A stretch of 64,000 nt of DNA from the NCBI RefSeq assembly GCF_029581395.1, contig NZ_CP121113.1, positions 2,476,001 through 2,540,000 of the forward strand. Reading direction: 5' to 3'. A program made the position numbers and the translations under genes. This DNA comes from Roseinatronobacter sp. S2. Lineage in GTDB: Bacteria > Pseudomonadota > Alphaproteobacteria > Rhodobacterales > Rhodobacteraceae. This document shows positions 38,832-48,298 of the stretch, piece by piece; positions within the stretch are counted from its first letter, which is position 1, and each line of letters begins with the position of its first letter. Under the pieces are notes generated by a model. The model saw only the letters and a list, made by a program, of their open reading frames with translations. It was not told the origin of the DNA and did not search any database.

Positions 38832-39332
38832 TCAGCGTTCAGGTGGGGGTGGGCAGCCGGCGGGGACCGGATCGCCATCGAAATGGGCCGTGCCACAAGG
38901 GTTGATCTGCTGCCATGCATAACCGCGCCCGTCCATCAGGGCCACAACACGGTCCACGCCATAGCGGATATTGGACACGCCCATAACCGCCTGCGCCTGC
39001 CCGCTTTCCAGCGCAAGGGTCAGTTGGGCCGCGTCAAAGCAATCAAACCAGTCGGGCGCAAACATGGGCGTTGCGTTGGTATAGGGGGTCAGCGCGGCGG
39101 TATCCACGTTTATGTCGAAACATGCACGGTAGCGAATGGGCGAGCTGTCGGCATCAATGCCGCGAAAATTGGCCACTGCGAAATCCTGCGCGGCCAACGC
39201 GCCCACGGGTGTCAGTTGCACGCTGTCTTGGACGGGCAATTCATCATAGAATGCATAGACCTGCACATACCACATGCCAGCGCCCGCAAGCACCGCGCAG
39301 CCCAGCAGCAGGATCACCAGAAAACGCCCCAT
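38832..39332 (-). CDS. Conserved small membrane-anchored protein between glyQ and glyS (DUF6446-like)
   Basis: A 166-residue protein with a single N-terminal helix ([20 protein letters not shown], residues 1-22) followed by a periplasmic part (VQVYAFYDELP, SSPIRYRACFDINVD, FAPDWFDCFDAAQLTLALESGQA, GRGYAWQQINPCG). Cysteines at several conserved positions suggest disulfides. It matches what I recall as DUF6446, a Rhodobacterales family tied to glyQ-glyS; the function is unknown. The ATG overlaps the glyQ stop by one base and glyS starts ten bases after its own stop, so it is co-translated with the synthetase. Confidence 0.8.
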   Translation of the reverse strand: MGRFLVILLLGCAVLAGAGMWYVQVYAFYDELPVQDSVQLTPVGALAAQDFAVANFRGIDADSSPIRYRACFDINVDTAALTPYTNATPMFAPDWFDCFDAAQLTLALESGQAQAVMGVSNIRYGVDRVVALMDGRGYAWQQINPCGTAHFDGDPVPAGCPPPPER

Positions 39333-40273
39333 CAGGCCACGGCCCCGCCCGCTTCGGTCTGAACAAACGCATCGGCGCACAGCTTGGCCAATGCCCGCAC
39401 CCGCCCGATATAAGCCTGACGTTCGGTCACCGAAATGACCCCGCGCGCATCCAGCAGGTTGAACAGATGGCTGGCCTTGATGCATTGGTCATAGGCGGGG
39501 TGCACCATGATGATGCGCTTGCCGGTTGCGGCATCATCGGGCGCTGCGTCCAGCAGGCGTGCGCATTCGGCCTCTGCATCCTCAAAGTGGCGCAGCAGCA
39601 TGTCGGTGGTGGCGGCGTGGAAGTTGTGGCGCGAATATTCTTCTTCGGTCTGGCGGAAAATATCGCCGTATTTCAGCGGGATCGGCGCATCGGGGGCGTT
39701 GAACGGCATGTCCATGACGTGGCTGACGCCCAGCACATACATCGCCAGCCGTTCCAGACCATAGGTCAATTCGCCCGACACAGGTCGGCAATCATGCCCG
39801 CCCACCTGCTGGAAATAGGTGAATTGTGACACTTCCATCCCGTCGCACCACACTTCCCAGCCCAGCCCCCATGCGCCAAGCGTGGGCGATTCCCAGTCAT
39901 CTTCCACAAAGCGGATGTCATGCAGGCTGTCATCAATACCAATCGCGCGCAGGCTGCCCAGATACAGGTCCTGCAAATCCGGCGGGCTGGGTTTGATGAT
40001 TACCTGATACTGGTAGTAATGCTGCAAGCGGTTGGGGTTTTCCCCGTAGCGCCCGTCCGTGGGCCTGCGCGAGGGTTGCACATAGGCAGCAGCCCAAGCT
40101 TTCGTGCCAAGCGCGCGCAGGGTTGTCGCGGGATGGAACGTGCCCGCGCCCACTTCCATATCATAGGGTTGCAGCACCGCGCACCCCTTCGCAGCCCAGT
40201 AATTCTGAAGCCTCAGGATGATTTCCTGAAAGCTTTGAGGTTTTTGTGAACTGTTTTCGGTGGTTTCGACCAT
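39332..40273 (-). CDS. glyQ: Glycyl-tRNA synthetase alpha subunit
   Basis: A 313-residue class II catalytic subunit. Family blocks: [71 protein letters not shown] (motif 2 region), [31 protein letters not shown] and [10 protein letters not shown]. Together with GlyS it charges tRNA-Gly. It is the first gene of the glyQ-DUF6446-glyS operon on the minus strand and its start is divergent from the pseudoprotease gene. Confidence 0.96.
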   Translation of the reverse strand: MVETTENSSQKPQSFQEIILRLQNYWAAKGCAVLQPYDMEVGAGTFHPATTLRALGTKAWAAAYVQPSRRPTDGRYGENPNRLQHYYQYQVIIKPSPPDLQDLYLGSLRAIGIDDSLHDIRFVEDDWESPTLGAWGLGWEVWCDGMEVSQFTYFQQVGGHDCRPVSGELTYGLERLAMYVLGVSHVMDMPFNAPDAPIPLKYGDIFRQTEEEYSRHNFHAATTDMLLRHFEDAEAECARLLDAAPDDAATGKRIIMVHPAYDQCIKASHLFNLLDARGVISVTERQAYIGRVRALAKLCADAFVQTEAGGAVA

Positions 40274-40409
40274 TGCGGCCCCTTGCCTTGCGCGCGCATT
40301 ATCTTAAAGCTGCGTCTCAATAGGCAAGCTACAGCCAAGGGTCAACGCTTAAACCCCGCACGCATGGCCAGCACATGAAGAAATGAACGACGAAGAAAGG
40401 TATCAGGGA

Positions 40410-42239
40410 ATGGTTTCAGGATTACGGACCTGCGCATATTTTGCCGCAACAGTATCTGCAACAGCGATTTTGGGCAGTTTTGGCGCAACCGCACAGGAAC
40501 AGCGTTGGGTGCAGATCGAAGCACATCGTGATCTGGATGTCGCCCTTGATGCCGCGCAAAGCTATGAGGCGCGCATTGGCAATATCAGCGGGTTCCGGCT
40601 GCCCAGCGAATGGTATGCCATCAGCGTTGGTCCTTTTGAAAGCGACACTGACGCTTTTGCCGTGCGCCGCCAGTTGCGCGCCGAGCGGTTGATCCCGATT
40701 GATGCCTTTGTCAGCAACGGGGCGAATTATCTGGAACAGGTCTTTCCAGAAGACCCGGACGCGCCGCGCCTGTCCCCGCCCCCGTCAATAAGCGAAGACG
40801 CGCAACCTGACCTGCCAGGGCAAGGTGATATGCAACTGGCCGAGATCATTCCCGCGCCGGAGGCTGACCCCCTGCCCGTTCCAGAACCAGAGCCGGAACC
40901 AGAACCGGAACCCGAAGAAACCCTGCGCGAAGCACAGGCATCGGAACGGCTGCTGGATCGCGACGAACGCGTCGCCTTGCAAACCGCGCTGCAATGGTTT
41001 GGGCATTACACTTTGGGCATCGACGGGGCCATCGGTCCGGGAACCCGCAGATCGATGGAAGCGTGGCAAAACGAACAGGGGCTGGAACCAACCGGCGTTT
41101 TGACCACGCGCCAGCGTACGCAACTGCTGGATGACTGGCAGGGCGAACTGGCCGCACTTGGCATGGACACCTGGCGCGATGAAGATGCTGGTATCAGCAT
41201 TGATCTGCCCATGGCGATGCTGCGTTTTGACCGCCATGAGACCCCCTTTGCCCATTTCGAGGAACGTGACGACAGCGGTGTGCGCGCCCTGCTGATCAGC
41301 CAGTCCGGCACCAACGCGACATTGTTCGGCCTGTATGAAATCATGCAGACGCTGGACATTGTCCCGCTGGAGGGCGAGCGCGAGCGTCGTCAGAACAGCT
41401 TTGTTCTGACAGGCGAAAGCGACACATTGCGGTCACATACTGTGGCACAGATCCGCAATGGCCAGATCAAGGGCTACACATTGATCTGGACGCCCGAACG
41501 CGATGACCAGATGGCGCGCGTCCTGCCCATGATGGATTCGAGCTTTGAGACATTCGGCGGCACTTTGCCCGACAGCGCAGGCCCTGCCAGCCTTGTGCGG
41601 CGCGGTGACCTGTTGTCGGGCCTAAGCGTGCGCCGGCCAGAGTTTTCACGCTCGGGCTTCTACATTGATGCGAATGGCACCGTTCTGACAAGCGCTGCGG
41701 CGGTGGCCAATTGCGGGCGCATCACGCTGGATGAAGCCTATGATGCACGGGTTGTCGCACGCGATGATGCGCTGGGGCTGGCGGTGCTGAAGCCACAAAC
41801 CCCGCTTGTTCCGCTGGCTTTCGCGCAGTTCCAGCAAGACGCGCTGCAACGCGGCAGCGACATCACAATCTCGGGCTTTTCGTTCGAGGATATGCTGACC
41901 CGCCCTGTCCTGACCTTTGGCCGTGTTGAAGACCTGAACGACCTGAACGGCGCGGATGACCGTATTCGTCTGACTGCGGCCGTCCAGCCCGGTGATCAGG
42001 GTGGTCCGGTTTTCGGGGCCAATGGTGCCGTTGTCGGGATACTGTTTGGCCAACCCGAAGATGCTGCGCGCCAATTACCGCCAGAGGTCAGTTTTGCAGT
42101 GCCATCAGGTGCAATCCGCACGTTTCTGGATGCCAACGACATCCGGGCCGGGACATCGCGTGAAACAGGCATCATGTCACCGGAACAACTGACACGCGTT
42201 TCAGGGGACCTAACGGTTCTGGTATCGTGCTGGAACTGA
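40410..42239 (+). CDS. Secreted SPOR / peptidoglycan-binding protein with a trypsin-fold domain lacking catalytic His and Ser
   Basis: A 609-residue exported protein. Signal peptide: MVSGLRTCAYFAATVSATAI to ATAQ (cleavage near residue 29). A SPOR-like region (about 32-115), an acidic PEPEPEPEPEPEPEE linker (about 150-165), a peptidoglycan-binding domain (about 180-240, LQTALQWFGHYTLGIDGAIG), then a trypsin-like serine protease fold (about 400-575). In that fold the nucleophile position reads GDQGGP, with Gln530 in place of Ser, and the histidine position is Ala430 (LTSAAAVANC). The protein is therefore predicted to be inactive and may be a wall-bound scaffold. The ATG at 40410 gives the best signal peptide; 40383 is an alternative. 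Confidence 0.85.
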   Translation: MVSGLRTCAYFAATVSATAILGSFGATAQEQRWVQIEAHRDLDVALDAAQSYEARIGNISGFRLPSEWYAISVGPFESDTDAFAVRRQLRAERLIPIDAFVSNGANYLEQVFPEDPDAPRLSPPPSISEDAQPDLPGQGDMQLAEIIPAPEADPLPVPEPEPEPEPEPEETLREAQASERLLDRDERVALQTALQWFGHYTLGIDGAIGPGTRRSMEAWQNEQGLEPTGVLTTRQRTQLLDDWQGELAALGMDTWRDEDAGISIDLPMAMLRFDRHETPFAHFEERDDSGVRALLISQSGTNATLFGLYEIMQTLDIVPLEGERERRQNSFVLTGESDTLRSHTVAQIRNGQIKGYTLIWTPERDDQMARVLPMMDSSFETFGGTLPDSAGPASLVRRGDLLSGLSVRRPEFSRSGFYIDANGTVLTSAAAVANCGRITLDEAYDARVVARDDALGLAVLKPQTPLVPLAFAQFQQDALQRGSDITISGFSFEDMLTRPVLTFGRVEDLNDLNGADDRIRLTAAVQPGDQGGPVFGANGAVVGILFGQPEDAARQLPPEVSFAVPSGAIRTFLDANDIRAGTSRETGIMSPEQLTRVSGDLTVLVSCWN

Positions 42240-42280
42240 CATAACACAGGCCCCGCAAACACCTGAAAACCAATCCCGAA

Positions 42281-42307
42281 GATGCGCCCATATCGGCGCA
42301 TCTTTTT
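42281..42307 (+). terminator. Intrinsic terminator after the pseudoprotease gene
   Basis: A perfect 8-bp stem GATGCGCC / GGCGCATC (42281-42302, loop CATATC) followed by five T, 42 nt past the stop codon. It also faces the end of convergent trkH. Confidence 0.88.
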
Positions 42308-42351
42308 GTAGGATGGGGACGGAGGATATTGCGGGGGGTGCCCGCGCGGCC

Positions 42352-43800
42352 CTATGCCCGCCAAAAACGCGGCAACAACAACACCAGAACGGCCAGCACT
42401 TCCAACCGGCCCAGATACATGCCCAGTATCATCAACCATTTCGACCGGTCGGAAAAGCCATTCACCGCGCCTGTCAAACCCACCTCTGGCCCGAAAACCG
42501 GACCGATATTGCAGATCGACGTCCATGCGGCGGTAATTGCCGTGCGTGTTTCCAGACCGCTTAGCGCCAGTGCGGTGGCCAGCAACAGAAAAATTCCTGC
42601 AAATGCGGTGAACATCACGATGACGGAATTTATCACATCCTGCTCCAGCCGCTTGCCGCCCAGTTTTATCGCCATCACGCGGCGCGGGCTGCTTAACTGG
42701 CGCATCCGCATCTTGATGGATTCAAACAACACCAGAAAGCGAAACACCTTCAGCGCGCAGCCCGTCGATGCCGTGCAAGCCCCGATAAAGCCCACCAGCA
42801 TTACCACCAGCAGCGGAAAATCGCCCCATTCGGCCACGTCCTCACTGCTATAGCCGGTGCCAGTGAACAGCGTAATCACGTTAAAGGATGTCCCGCGCAG
42901 CACGTCCCACACCCCTGCATCGGTGGTGGCCAGACGGTATGCCATCACGGCCGCCACCGCATAGGCAACCCAGCGCAGAAACGCGCGCACCTGCACATCT
43001 TGCCAGATCGCGCGCACCGACCCGCCCATCAACTGGATGAACCGGATAAACGGCAGGCCCGCCAACACCATAAACACCACTGCGACATATTCCAGCGGGC
43101 CTGCGAATTCGGTAAATGACGCATCGCGCGTTGAAAACCCGCCCGTGGCAATGGTGGTCAGGCCATGGTTCAACGCATCAAAACCGGACATGCCGAACGC
43201 CATATAGGACAGGATCACCAACAAGGTCAGCCCCAGATAGACCTGCAACAGCGCCGCAGAAATATCATAGACGCGCGGCATCACCTTGCCCATCGTGTCA
43301 AAGGCTTCGGACTGGAAATGCTGCATACCACCAACGCGCAAGATCGGCAGGAACACAAGCGCCACAACGATAATGCCCAAGCCCCCCAGCCATTGCAGAA
43401 TCGACCGCCACAACAGCACCCCCGGCGGCATTGCATCCAGCCCGACAAAGACTGTGGTGCCGGTGGTGGTCATGCCAGACATCGCTTCAAAATAGGCATG
43501 CGTCACGCTTTCGCCCTGTGTGCCCAACAGAAACGGCAGCGCGCCAAATGCAGGCAGCACGGCCCAGACGCTGGCGGTCATCAGAAACGACTGCCGCCGC
43601 CCCAACCCCTGATCCAGTGACGAACGCGTGCTTATGGTGGCAAGTCCGCCAATCAGGCAGGTCAGAAACGCGGCCTGTGCGAACCCCTGCCAACTGTCAT
43701 TCCCCGCCTGCAAATCAACAGCAAGCGGCAGCAACATGATTGCGCCAAGCGCAAATGTCAGCAGTCCGACAAGGTGAACAACAGGGCGAATATCCAACAT
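42352..43800 (-). CDS. trkH: Trk-type potassium uptake protein TrkH
   Basis: A 482-residue potassium transporter with four pore repeats. Selectivity-filter-type segments are visible: SGMTTTGTTVF, TIATGGFSTRDASF, FTGTGYSSED and SICNIGPVFGPEVG, each bearing the conserved Gly. About ten hydrophobic helices alternate with them. TrkH needs the NAD-binding subunit TrkA, not present in this window. The ATG at 43800 (MLDIRPVVHLVGLL) matches relatives; the longer frame from 43881 overlaps the pfkB end. It sits 31 nt after pfkB on the same strand. Confidence 0.93.
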   Translation of the reverse strand: MLDIRPVVHLVGLLTFALGAIMLLPLAVDLQAGNDSWQGFAQAAFLTCLIGGLATISTRSSLDQGLGRRQSFLMTASVWAVLPAFGALPFLLGTQGESVTHAYFEAMSGMTTTGTTVFVGLDAMPPGVLLWRSILQWLGGLGIIVVALVFLPILRVGGMQHFQSEAFDTMGKVMPRVYDISAALLQVYLGLTLLVILSYMAFGMSGFDALNHGLTTIATGGFSTRDASFTEFAGPLEYVAVVFMVLAGLPFIRFIQLMGGSVRAIWQDVQVRAFLRWVAYAVAAVMAYRLATTDAGVWDVLRGTSFNVITLFTGTGYSSEDVAEWGDFPLLVVMLVGFIGACTASTGCALKVFRFLVLFESIKMRMRQLSSPRRVMAIKLGGKRLEQDVINSVIVMFTAFAGIFLLLATALALSGLETRTAITAAWTSICNIGPVFGPEVGLTGAVNGFSDRSKWLMILGMYLGRLEVLAVLVLLLPRFWRA

Positions 43801-43831
43801 GCGACTGCCATCGCGCCAGCGCGCGCCTGTG

Positions 43832-44785
43832 TCAAGCGCGAAGCGTATGCAGGGTGCATTCTGGCAAGATGGCCTGCACATCTGCGCGCCGGCAAAGTGC
43901 TGTTCCTTGTGTCATTACCGCAGCGGCGGCAGCGGCAGTTCCTGCCTGTAGGGCCTGCGCCATGTCCTGCCCACGCGCCAGCGCAAGGGTAAACCCGCCT
44001 GTGAAACTGTCGCCCGCGCCCACCTTGCTGGCCACCGCCACCTGTGGCGGGCGGCAGTGCAATGCCAGATCAGGCCCCGCTAGCACGGACCCGTTGGCAC
44101 CATGGGCAATGCAGACATGCCGCGCCACGCCGCGCGCGACCAGTTTTTGCGCAAAATCAAGCACATCACCGATCTGCGGCAGGCCGTAGCCCGCCTGTTC
44201 TTCGGCTTCGCCCTGATCCAGCCGCAAAACATATATCGGGGCTGCCGCGTCAGGGTTTTGCAACAGCCGCGACAACGGCGCGCCAGATATGTCTGCAACC
44301 ATCCGCCCGCGCGCCAGCATGCGCGCCAGTTGTTGCGCAAAACCCGCATCCAGCCCGGGCGGTTGCGACCCGCTAAGAACAACCAGCCCGTCCGCATGTG
44401 CTACAATATCATCAAGGGCGCGGGCTGCATCTGCCTGTGTCCAGTCTGCACCGGGCAGTTGCAGGCGAAACTGCTGGTTGTGACTGTCGGTAATGGCCCA
44501 GCTTTGGCGGGTATCACCGGGGGCGTCAAAACGCAGGACTGTCACACCCTGCGCACGCAAAAGCGCCTCATGGCGCGCGCCTGTGCTGCCGCCAAGCGCT
44601 GCCCATGCGGTGACCTGTCCACCCAGTTCATGAATGGCGCGCGCCACATTCACACCGCCCCCGCCCGGTTCATATACCGGGTCTGTCATACGCAGCTTGG
44701 GACCGGCGCGCATTTTTGTGACACGCGCGGACAGGTCCAACGCGGGGTTCAGGGTAAGTGTCAGAACGGGTGTTTGCGCCATCAT
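43832..44785 (-). CDS. PfkB-family sugar-phosphate kinase (1-phosphofructokinase type)
   Basis: A 317-residue ribokinase-superfamily kinase. N-terminal LTLTLNPALDLSARVTKM and GGGGVNVARAIHELGG, and C-terminal KVGAGDSFTGGFTLALARG with the catalytic base aspartate, define the PfkB group of phosphofructokinases (Pfk-2, FruK, tagatose-6-phosphate kinase). Which sugar phosphate it uses cannot be set from sequence. The start is either ATG at 44785 or 44782. It lies 58 nt after folE2 and upstream of trkH on the same strand. Confidence 0.87.
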   Translation of the reverse strand: MMAQTPVLTLTLNPALDLSARVTKMRAGPKLRMTDPVYEPGGGGVNVARAIHELGGQVTAWAALGGSTGARHEALLRAQGVTVLRFDAPGDTRQSWAITDSHNQQFRLQLPGADWTQADAARALDDIVAHADGLVVLSGSQPPGLDAGFAQQLARMLARGRMVADISGAPLSRLLQNPDAAAPIYVLRLDQGEAEEQAGYGLPQIGDVLDFAQKLVARGVARHVCIAHGANGSVLAGPDLALHCRPPQVAVASKVGAGDSFTGGFTLALARGQDMAQALQAGTAAAAAAVMTQGTALCRRADVQAILPECTLHTLRA

Positions 44786-44843
44786 GAGGGCAAACTGCCA
44801 TCGCCAGATGATTGACGCAAGCGCCTTACACCATGGTCAGCCG

Positions 44844-45938
44844 TCAGCCCACATGAAACAACGTGCTGAACAGGCGCGGATCAAGGCTTGACGCGTCGAA
44901 GCTGGGACCGCGCGTCAACACGCTAACCGCATCATGGCTGTGCAGGCTTTCCTGATGGCTGGCAACCACGCGGAAATCCCCGATACGCGGATCATTTTCC
45001 AGCTGTTCGCAGAAGCTGCGCGCCGCATCTTCCACAAAGATCGGGTTCGCAGCATTCAGTTCGGCAAATGCCTGCTCATCTTCGCGCTTGACCATCACTT
45101 GCGTTTCCGTGGGAACGGCCGCGCGGCACAGATCGACCAGATCCTCATACCACAGGGGCGCGCCCTCCTCCAGCACCTGCACCGACACACGCGCGACTGA
45201 TCGTTGCGAATGCGGTGTTGCCAATTGCCCGCGCGTGGCGCGCGCGTGTTCACTTAGTTCCAGCGAACACGGACAGGTTGACGAATAGACATAATCCAGA
45301 TGCATGAATACCTGCCGCACACCGGCATTATCCACCAGTTCCACCGCAATATCGTAATACTGATACCCGCTTAGGCCGGACCGCAGTGACTGCACTTTCA
45401 TCGGGAACGAAAACCGCATCATGATGCGCGCATCGAAACTTTCCAGATCGGCCTTGTAATCATCAAGGGCGGCGCGAATGACATCAATGCTGAAGGTGCG
45501 TTCGGCATGCCCATAAAAGCTGCGCATGATGCGCGACATGTTGATGCCCTTCTTCTCGGCCTCCAGGCTGACAGTGCCCGTGACAGAGGTTTCCAGCATC
45601 AGATCACCATTGTCGCGGGTATGGTAGCGGATTGGCAGGCGGAAGTTGGAAATACCCACATGCTGGATTGCAGCCTTCGCCCCCACAATCAGGCTGGCAG
45701 GCCCGTTCTGCAGGTCCGGCAGGGACGATTTATAGGCATCGCTCACGTCAAAGTCTGCGGGATACGTGCGCGACATCACCGGATACGCCGCCGCAGGCAG
45801 CAAGCCGGTTACGGCGGCTTCCATACGGGCGCGGTCATCATCAGCGGCATGGTCGGTAAAGCGGCGCAACAGGTCAAGCGCGGCTTCGGCCTGTTCGCGG
45901 GTGGGCGTCTGGTCCAGTCCCGGCAGGTGGATATTCAT
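44844..45938 (-). CDS. folE2: GTP cyclohydrolase FolE2 (type IB)
   Basis: A 364-residue member of the COG1469 GCYH-IB family that turns GTP into dihydroneopterin triphosphate for folate (and possibly queuosine-related) synthesis. Features: VGISNFRLPIRY, VSLEAEKKGINMSRIMRSFY, YVYSSTCPCSLELSEHARATRG (metal-binding Cys region) and ANPIFVEDAARSFCEQL. FolE2 can work with metals other than zinc. No zinc-repressor (Zur) palindrome was recognised upstream. AGGAAGGGA lies before the ATG at 45938, which is 95 nt after metZ. Confidence 0.93.
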   Translation of the reverse strand: MNIHLPGLDQTPTREQAEAALDLLRRFTDHAADDDRARMEAAVTGLLPAAAYPVMSRTYPADFDVSDAYKSSLPDLQNGPASLIVGAKAAIQHVGISNFRLPIRYHTRDNGDLMLETSVTGTVSLEAEKKGINMSRIMRSFYGHAERTFSIDVIRAALDDYKADLESFDARIMMRFSFPMKVQSLRSGLSGYQYYDIAVELVDNAGVRQVFMHLDYVYSSTCPCSLELSEHARATRGQLATPHSQRSVARVSVQVLEEGAPLWYEDLVDLCRAAVPTETQVMVKREDEQAFAELNAANPIFVEDAARSFCEQLENDPRIGDFRVVASHQESLHSHDAVSVLTRGPSFDASSLDPRLFSTLFHVG

Positions 45939-46032
45939 CGTGGTGTCCCTTCCTGTCTGTCGCTTTCTATACATAAGCGTCAGTTTCCTGATTTCCACGA
46001 ATATACGGGCCAGATATAGGATCGGATCGAAA

Positions 46033-47214
46033 TCAAATCGCGTCAAGCGCCTTGCGCAAATCCGCAATCAGATCTGCGGTTGCTTCCAGCCCGACGGACA
46101 AACGCACCAGACCGGGCGAAATGCCAAGTTCGATTTTCTGATCTTCCGGCAGGCGCTGATGCGTTGTTGTGGCGGGATGGGTGGCAATGGACCGCGCATC
46201 GCCCAGATTGTTGGAAATCAGCACGATTTGCAGCGCATTCAGAAAACGGAATGCCGCCTCCTTGCCCGCCGCGATATCCAGCGCCAGCACTGTGCCGAAA
46301 CCACCCATCTGCGCCTTTGCGACCGCATGGTGGGGGTGGCAGGCCAAGCCCGGGAAAATGACGCGCGCCAGTCTGGGATCATCTTGCAGGGCTTCTGCGA
46401 TGGCCTGCGCACTGGCGGCCTGCGCACGCACGCGCAAATCCATCGTTGTCAGGCCATTGACCATCACCCATGCATTGAACGGGCTTAACGCGCCGCCTGT
46501 GTGTTTCATATAAGGTTCGACCGTGCCGCGAATAAATTCGCGCGTGCCGCAGATCACACCGCCCAGCGCACGCCCCTGCCCGTCAATATGCTTGGTTGCG
46601 GAATAAATCACCACATCCGCGCCCAGTTCCACTGCACGGCTGAAAATTGGCGTGGCAAACACATTGTCCACCACCACCGTGGCCCCCACGGCATGGGCGA
46701 TTTCGGCAATCGCGCGCAGGTCCACAACTTCCAGCGTGGGGTTGGACACGGTTTCACAAAAAACCGCGCGCGTGTCGGGACGGATGGCCGCGCGCCACTG
46801 GTCCAGATCGGTGCCATCAACGAAATCGACCTGCACGCCGTAGCGTGACAGCACTTCTTCCAGAATATACAGGCAAGACCCGAACAGCGCACGCGATGAC
46901 ACGACATGATCGCCCGCGCGTAGCATCGCTGTCAGCGCCCCCGACACCGCAGCCATGCCCGATGCCGTGGCAAATGCGTCTTCGGTGCCTTCGATCGCGG
47001 CGATCCGGTCTTCGAACACCGCCACAGTGGGGTTACCGTAGCGGGCATAGATGAATTCATCGGCTTCGGTTTTCAAAAACCGTGCCTCGGCCGCTTCGGC
47101 CGACGGGTAGACGAACCCTTGGGTCAGAAAAATCGCCTCGGCGACTTCGCCATATTGGCTGCGCCGCGCGCCTGTGTGCACCAGTTTCGTGCGCTTATCC
47201 CAATCTTGTGCCAT
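46033..47214 (-). CDS. metZ: O-succinylhomoserine sulfhydrylase MetZ
   Basis: A 393-residue Cys/Met-metabolism PLP enzyme making homocysteine directly from O-succinyl-homoserine and sulfide. Signatures: LVHTGARRSQYGEVAEAIFLTQGFVY, ARYGNPTV, GMAAVSGALTAML, VVVDNVFATPIF and the PLP lysine Lys208 in IYSATKHIDGQGRALGG, with ISNNLGDARSIATHPATTTH near the end. Its leader holds a SAM-II riboswitch and an intrinsic terminator. The ATG at 47214 follows GGGGACCGGA; the longer frame to 47253 would start inside the terminator. Confidence 0.94.
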   Translation of the reverse strand: MAQDWDKRTKLVHTGARRSQYGEVAEAIFLTQGFVYPSAEAAEARFLKTEADEFIYARYGNPTVAVFEDRIAAIEGTEDAFATASGMAAVSGALTAMLRAGDHVVSSRALFGSCLYILEEVLSRYGVQVDFVDGTDLDQWRAAIRPDTRAVFCETVSNPTLEVVDLRAIAEIAHAVGATVVVDNVFATPIFSRAVELGADVVIYSATKHIDGQGRALGGVICGTREFIRGTVEPYMKHTGGALSPFNAWVMVNGLTTMDLRVRAQAASAQAIAEALQDDPRLARVIFPGLACHPHHAVAKAQMGGFGTVLALDIAAGKEAAFRFLNALQIVLISNNLGDARSIATHPATTTHQRLPEDQKIELGISPGLVRLSVGLEATADLIADLRKALDAI

Positions 47215-47233
47215 TCCGGTCCCCGACGCAAAG

Positions 47234-47263
47234 AAAAACCCCCGGACTGTCACAGGCCGGGGG
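47234..47263 (-). terminator. Intrinsic terminator in the metZ leader
   Basis: On the minus strand a hairpin CCCCCGG...CCGGGGG (47239-47263) is followed by TTTTT (47238-47234). It lies between the SAM-II aptamer and the metZ start codon, about 20 nt upstream of the start, so it can act as a conditional terminator controlling metZ. Confidence 0.85.
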
Positions 47264-47278
47264 CATGAAACGCCCTGA

Positions 47279-47331
47279 CCTCTTTAGCGGTTTTTTTAGC
47301 GTGGCCCGCAATCCGGTAACAAAGCGCCACG
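47279..47331 (-). promoter_or_regulatory. SAM-II riboswitch upstream of metZ
   Basis: The minus strand reads CGTGGC...TTGCGGGCCACGCTAAA...CCGCTAAAGAGG, matching the SAM-II aptamer pattern as I recall it (P1 stem CGTGGC/GCCACG, the TTGC element, an A-rich linker and the 3' GCTAAA pseudoknot strand). It is the short alphaproteobacterial S-adenosylmethionine sensor found before methionine genes. It is followed 16 nt downstream by an intrinsic terminator, so high SAM probably reduces metZ transcription or translation. Confidence 0.85.
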
Positions 47332-47383
47332 TCGCTTTGCAATAAGGCTTTCGTCAGGGCAGGTCAATCAGGCTTTGCGCGTA

Positions 47384-48253
47384 TCAGGCCACGTTTTCCA
47401 GCGACACCTGCGGCTGCACGCCCAGCGCATGGCAGACATCGCGCGTCAGATAGGCACGGTTCAGGGTGTAGAAATGCAAATCTTCCACCCCTTCGGCAAT
47501 CAGGCGATCACACATTTCGGTGCAAATTGCGGTTGCCAGCAAATCCTCGCGCCCGTCGCGCGCCGCCTTTTCAAACGCGTCATCCATCCATGCAGGGATA
47601 TGCGTATTGCACGCGCTGGCGAATTTGCGAATACCGGCCCAGTTTTCAATCGGCACAATGCCCGGAATGATCTTGCCAGTGATTCCCTGACGCTGGCATT
47701 CATCGCGGAAGCGCAGGAATGTTTCAGGTTCAAAGAAGAACTGCGTGATGGCCGAATCCGCGCCCGCCTGAAACTTGCGCTTCAGCCACATGACATCGGC
47801 GCGGGCATCGGGGGCGTCAGGATGGGGTTCGGGATAGGCGCCTACGCGGATTTTGAACTTGCCGGTATTGGCCAATGCCTCGATCAACTCTACCGATGAC
47901 CCAAAACCGTCGGCATGGGGGGTGAAGCGCGCGGCCCCTTTGGGGGCATCGCCGCGCAGCGCCACAATCTCGGACACACCGGCATCGGCATAGGCGTTCA
48001 CAATCTCCAGCGTTTCTGCGCGCGTGGCGTCCACACAGGTCAGATGCGCGGCCACGTTCAGGCCGTATTGCGCCGCGATGGTTGTGACCGCCTCATGCGT
48101 CAGTTTCCGCGTTGTGCCCCCTGCCCCGTAAGTGACCGACACGAATTCAGGGGCCAGCGGGGCCAGCATGCGCACCGTGTCCCACAGCCGGAAGCTGGCA
48201 TCCAGCGTCTTTGGCGGGAAGAATTCAAACGATATGCGCGGCGTGGTCATCAT
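47384..48253 (-). CDS. metF: 5,10-methylenetetrahydrofolate reductase
   Basis: A 289-residue FAD-dependent TIM-barrel enzyme giving 5-methyl-THF for the final methylation of homocysteine. Blocks: ISFEFFPPKTLDASFRLWDTV, FVSVTYGAGGTTRKLT, AAHLTCVDATRAETL, IVALRGDAPKG, WLKRKFQAGADSAITQFFFE and KIIPGIVPIENW. The start at 48253 (MMTTPRISFEFFPPK) has GGAG six bases upstream on the minus strand; the longer start at 48307 lies across the divergent regulator box. It is divergent from metR and followed by the riboswitch-controlled metZ. Confidence 0.95.
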   Translation of the reverse strand: MMTTPRISFEFFPPKTLDASFRLWDTVRMLAPLAPEFVSVTYGAGGTTRKLTHEAVTTIAAQYGLNVAAHLTCVDATRAETLEIVNAYADAGVSEIVALRGDAPKGAARFTPHADGFGSSVELIEALANTGKFKIRVGAYPEPHPDAPDARADVMWLKRKFQAGADSAITQFFFEPETFLRFRDECQRQGITGKIIPGIVPIENWAGIRKFASACNTHIPAWMDDAFEKAARDGREDLLATAICTEMCDRLIAEGVEDLHFYTLNRAYLTRDVCHALGVQPQVSLENVA

Positions 48254-48298
48254 TGGTGCTCCGGTTTTTGTTGCCCCCTTGTGCCATGTCTGCGAATG

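Noticed and set aside
37526..38905. 459-codon plus-strand frame opposite glyS
   Set aside because: Antisense shadow of glyS; composition and lack of motifs argue against coding.
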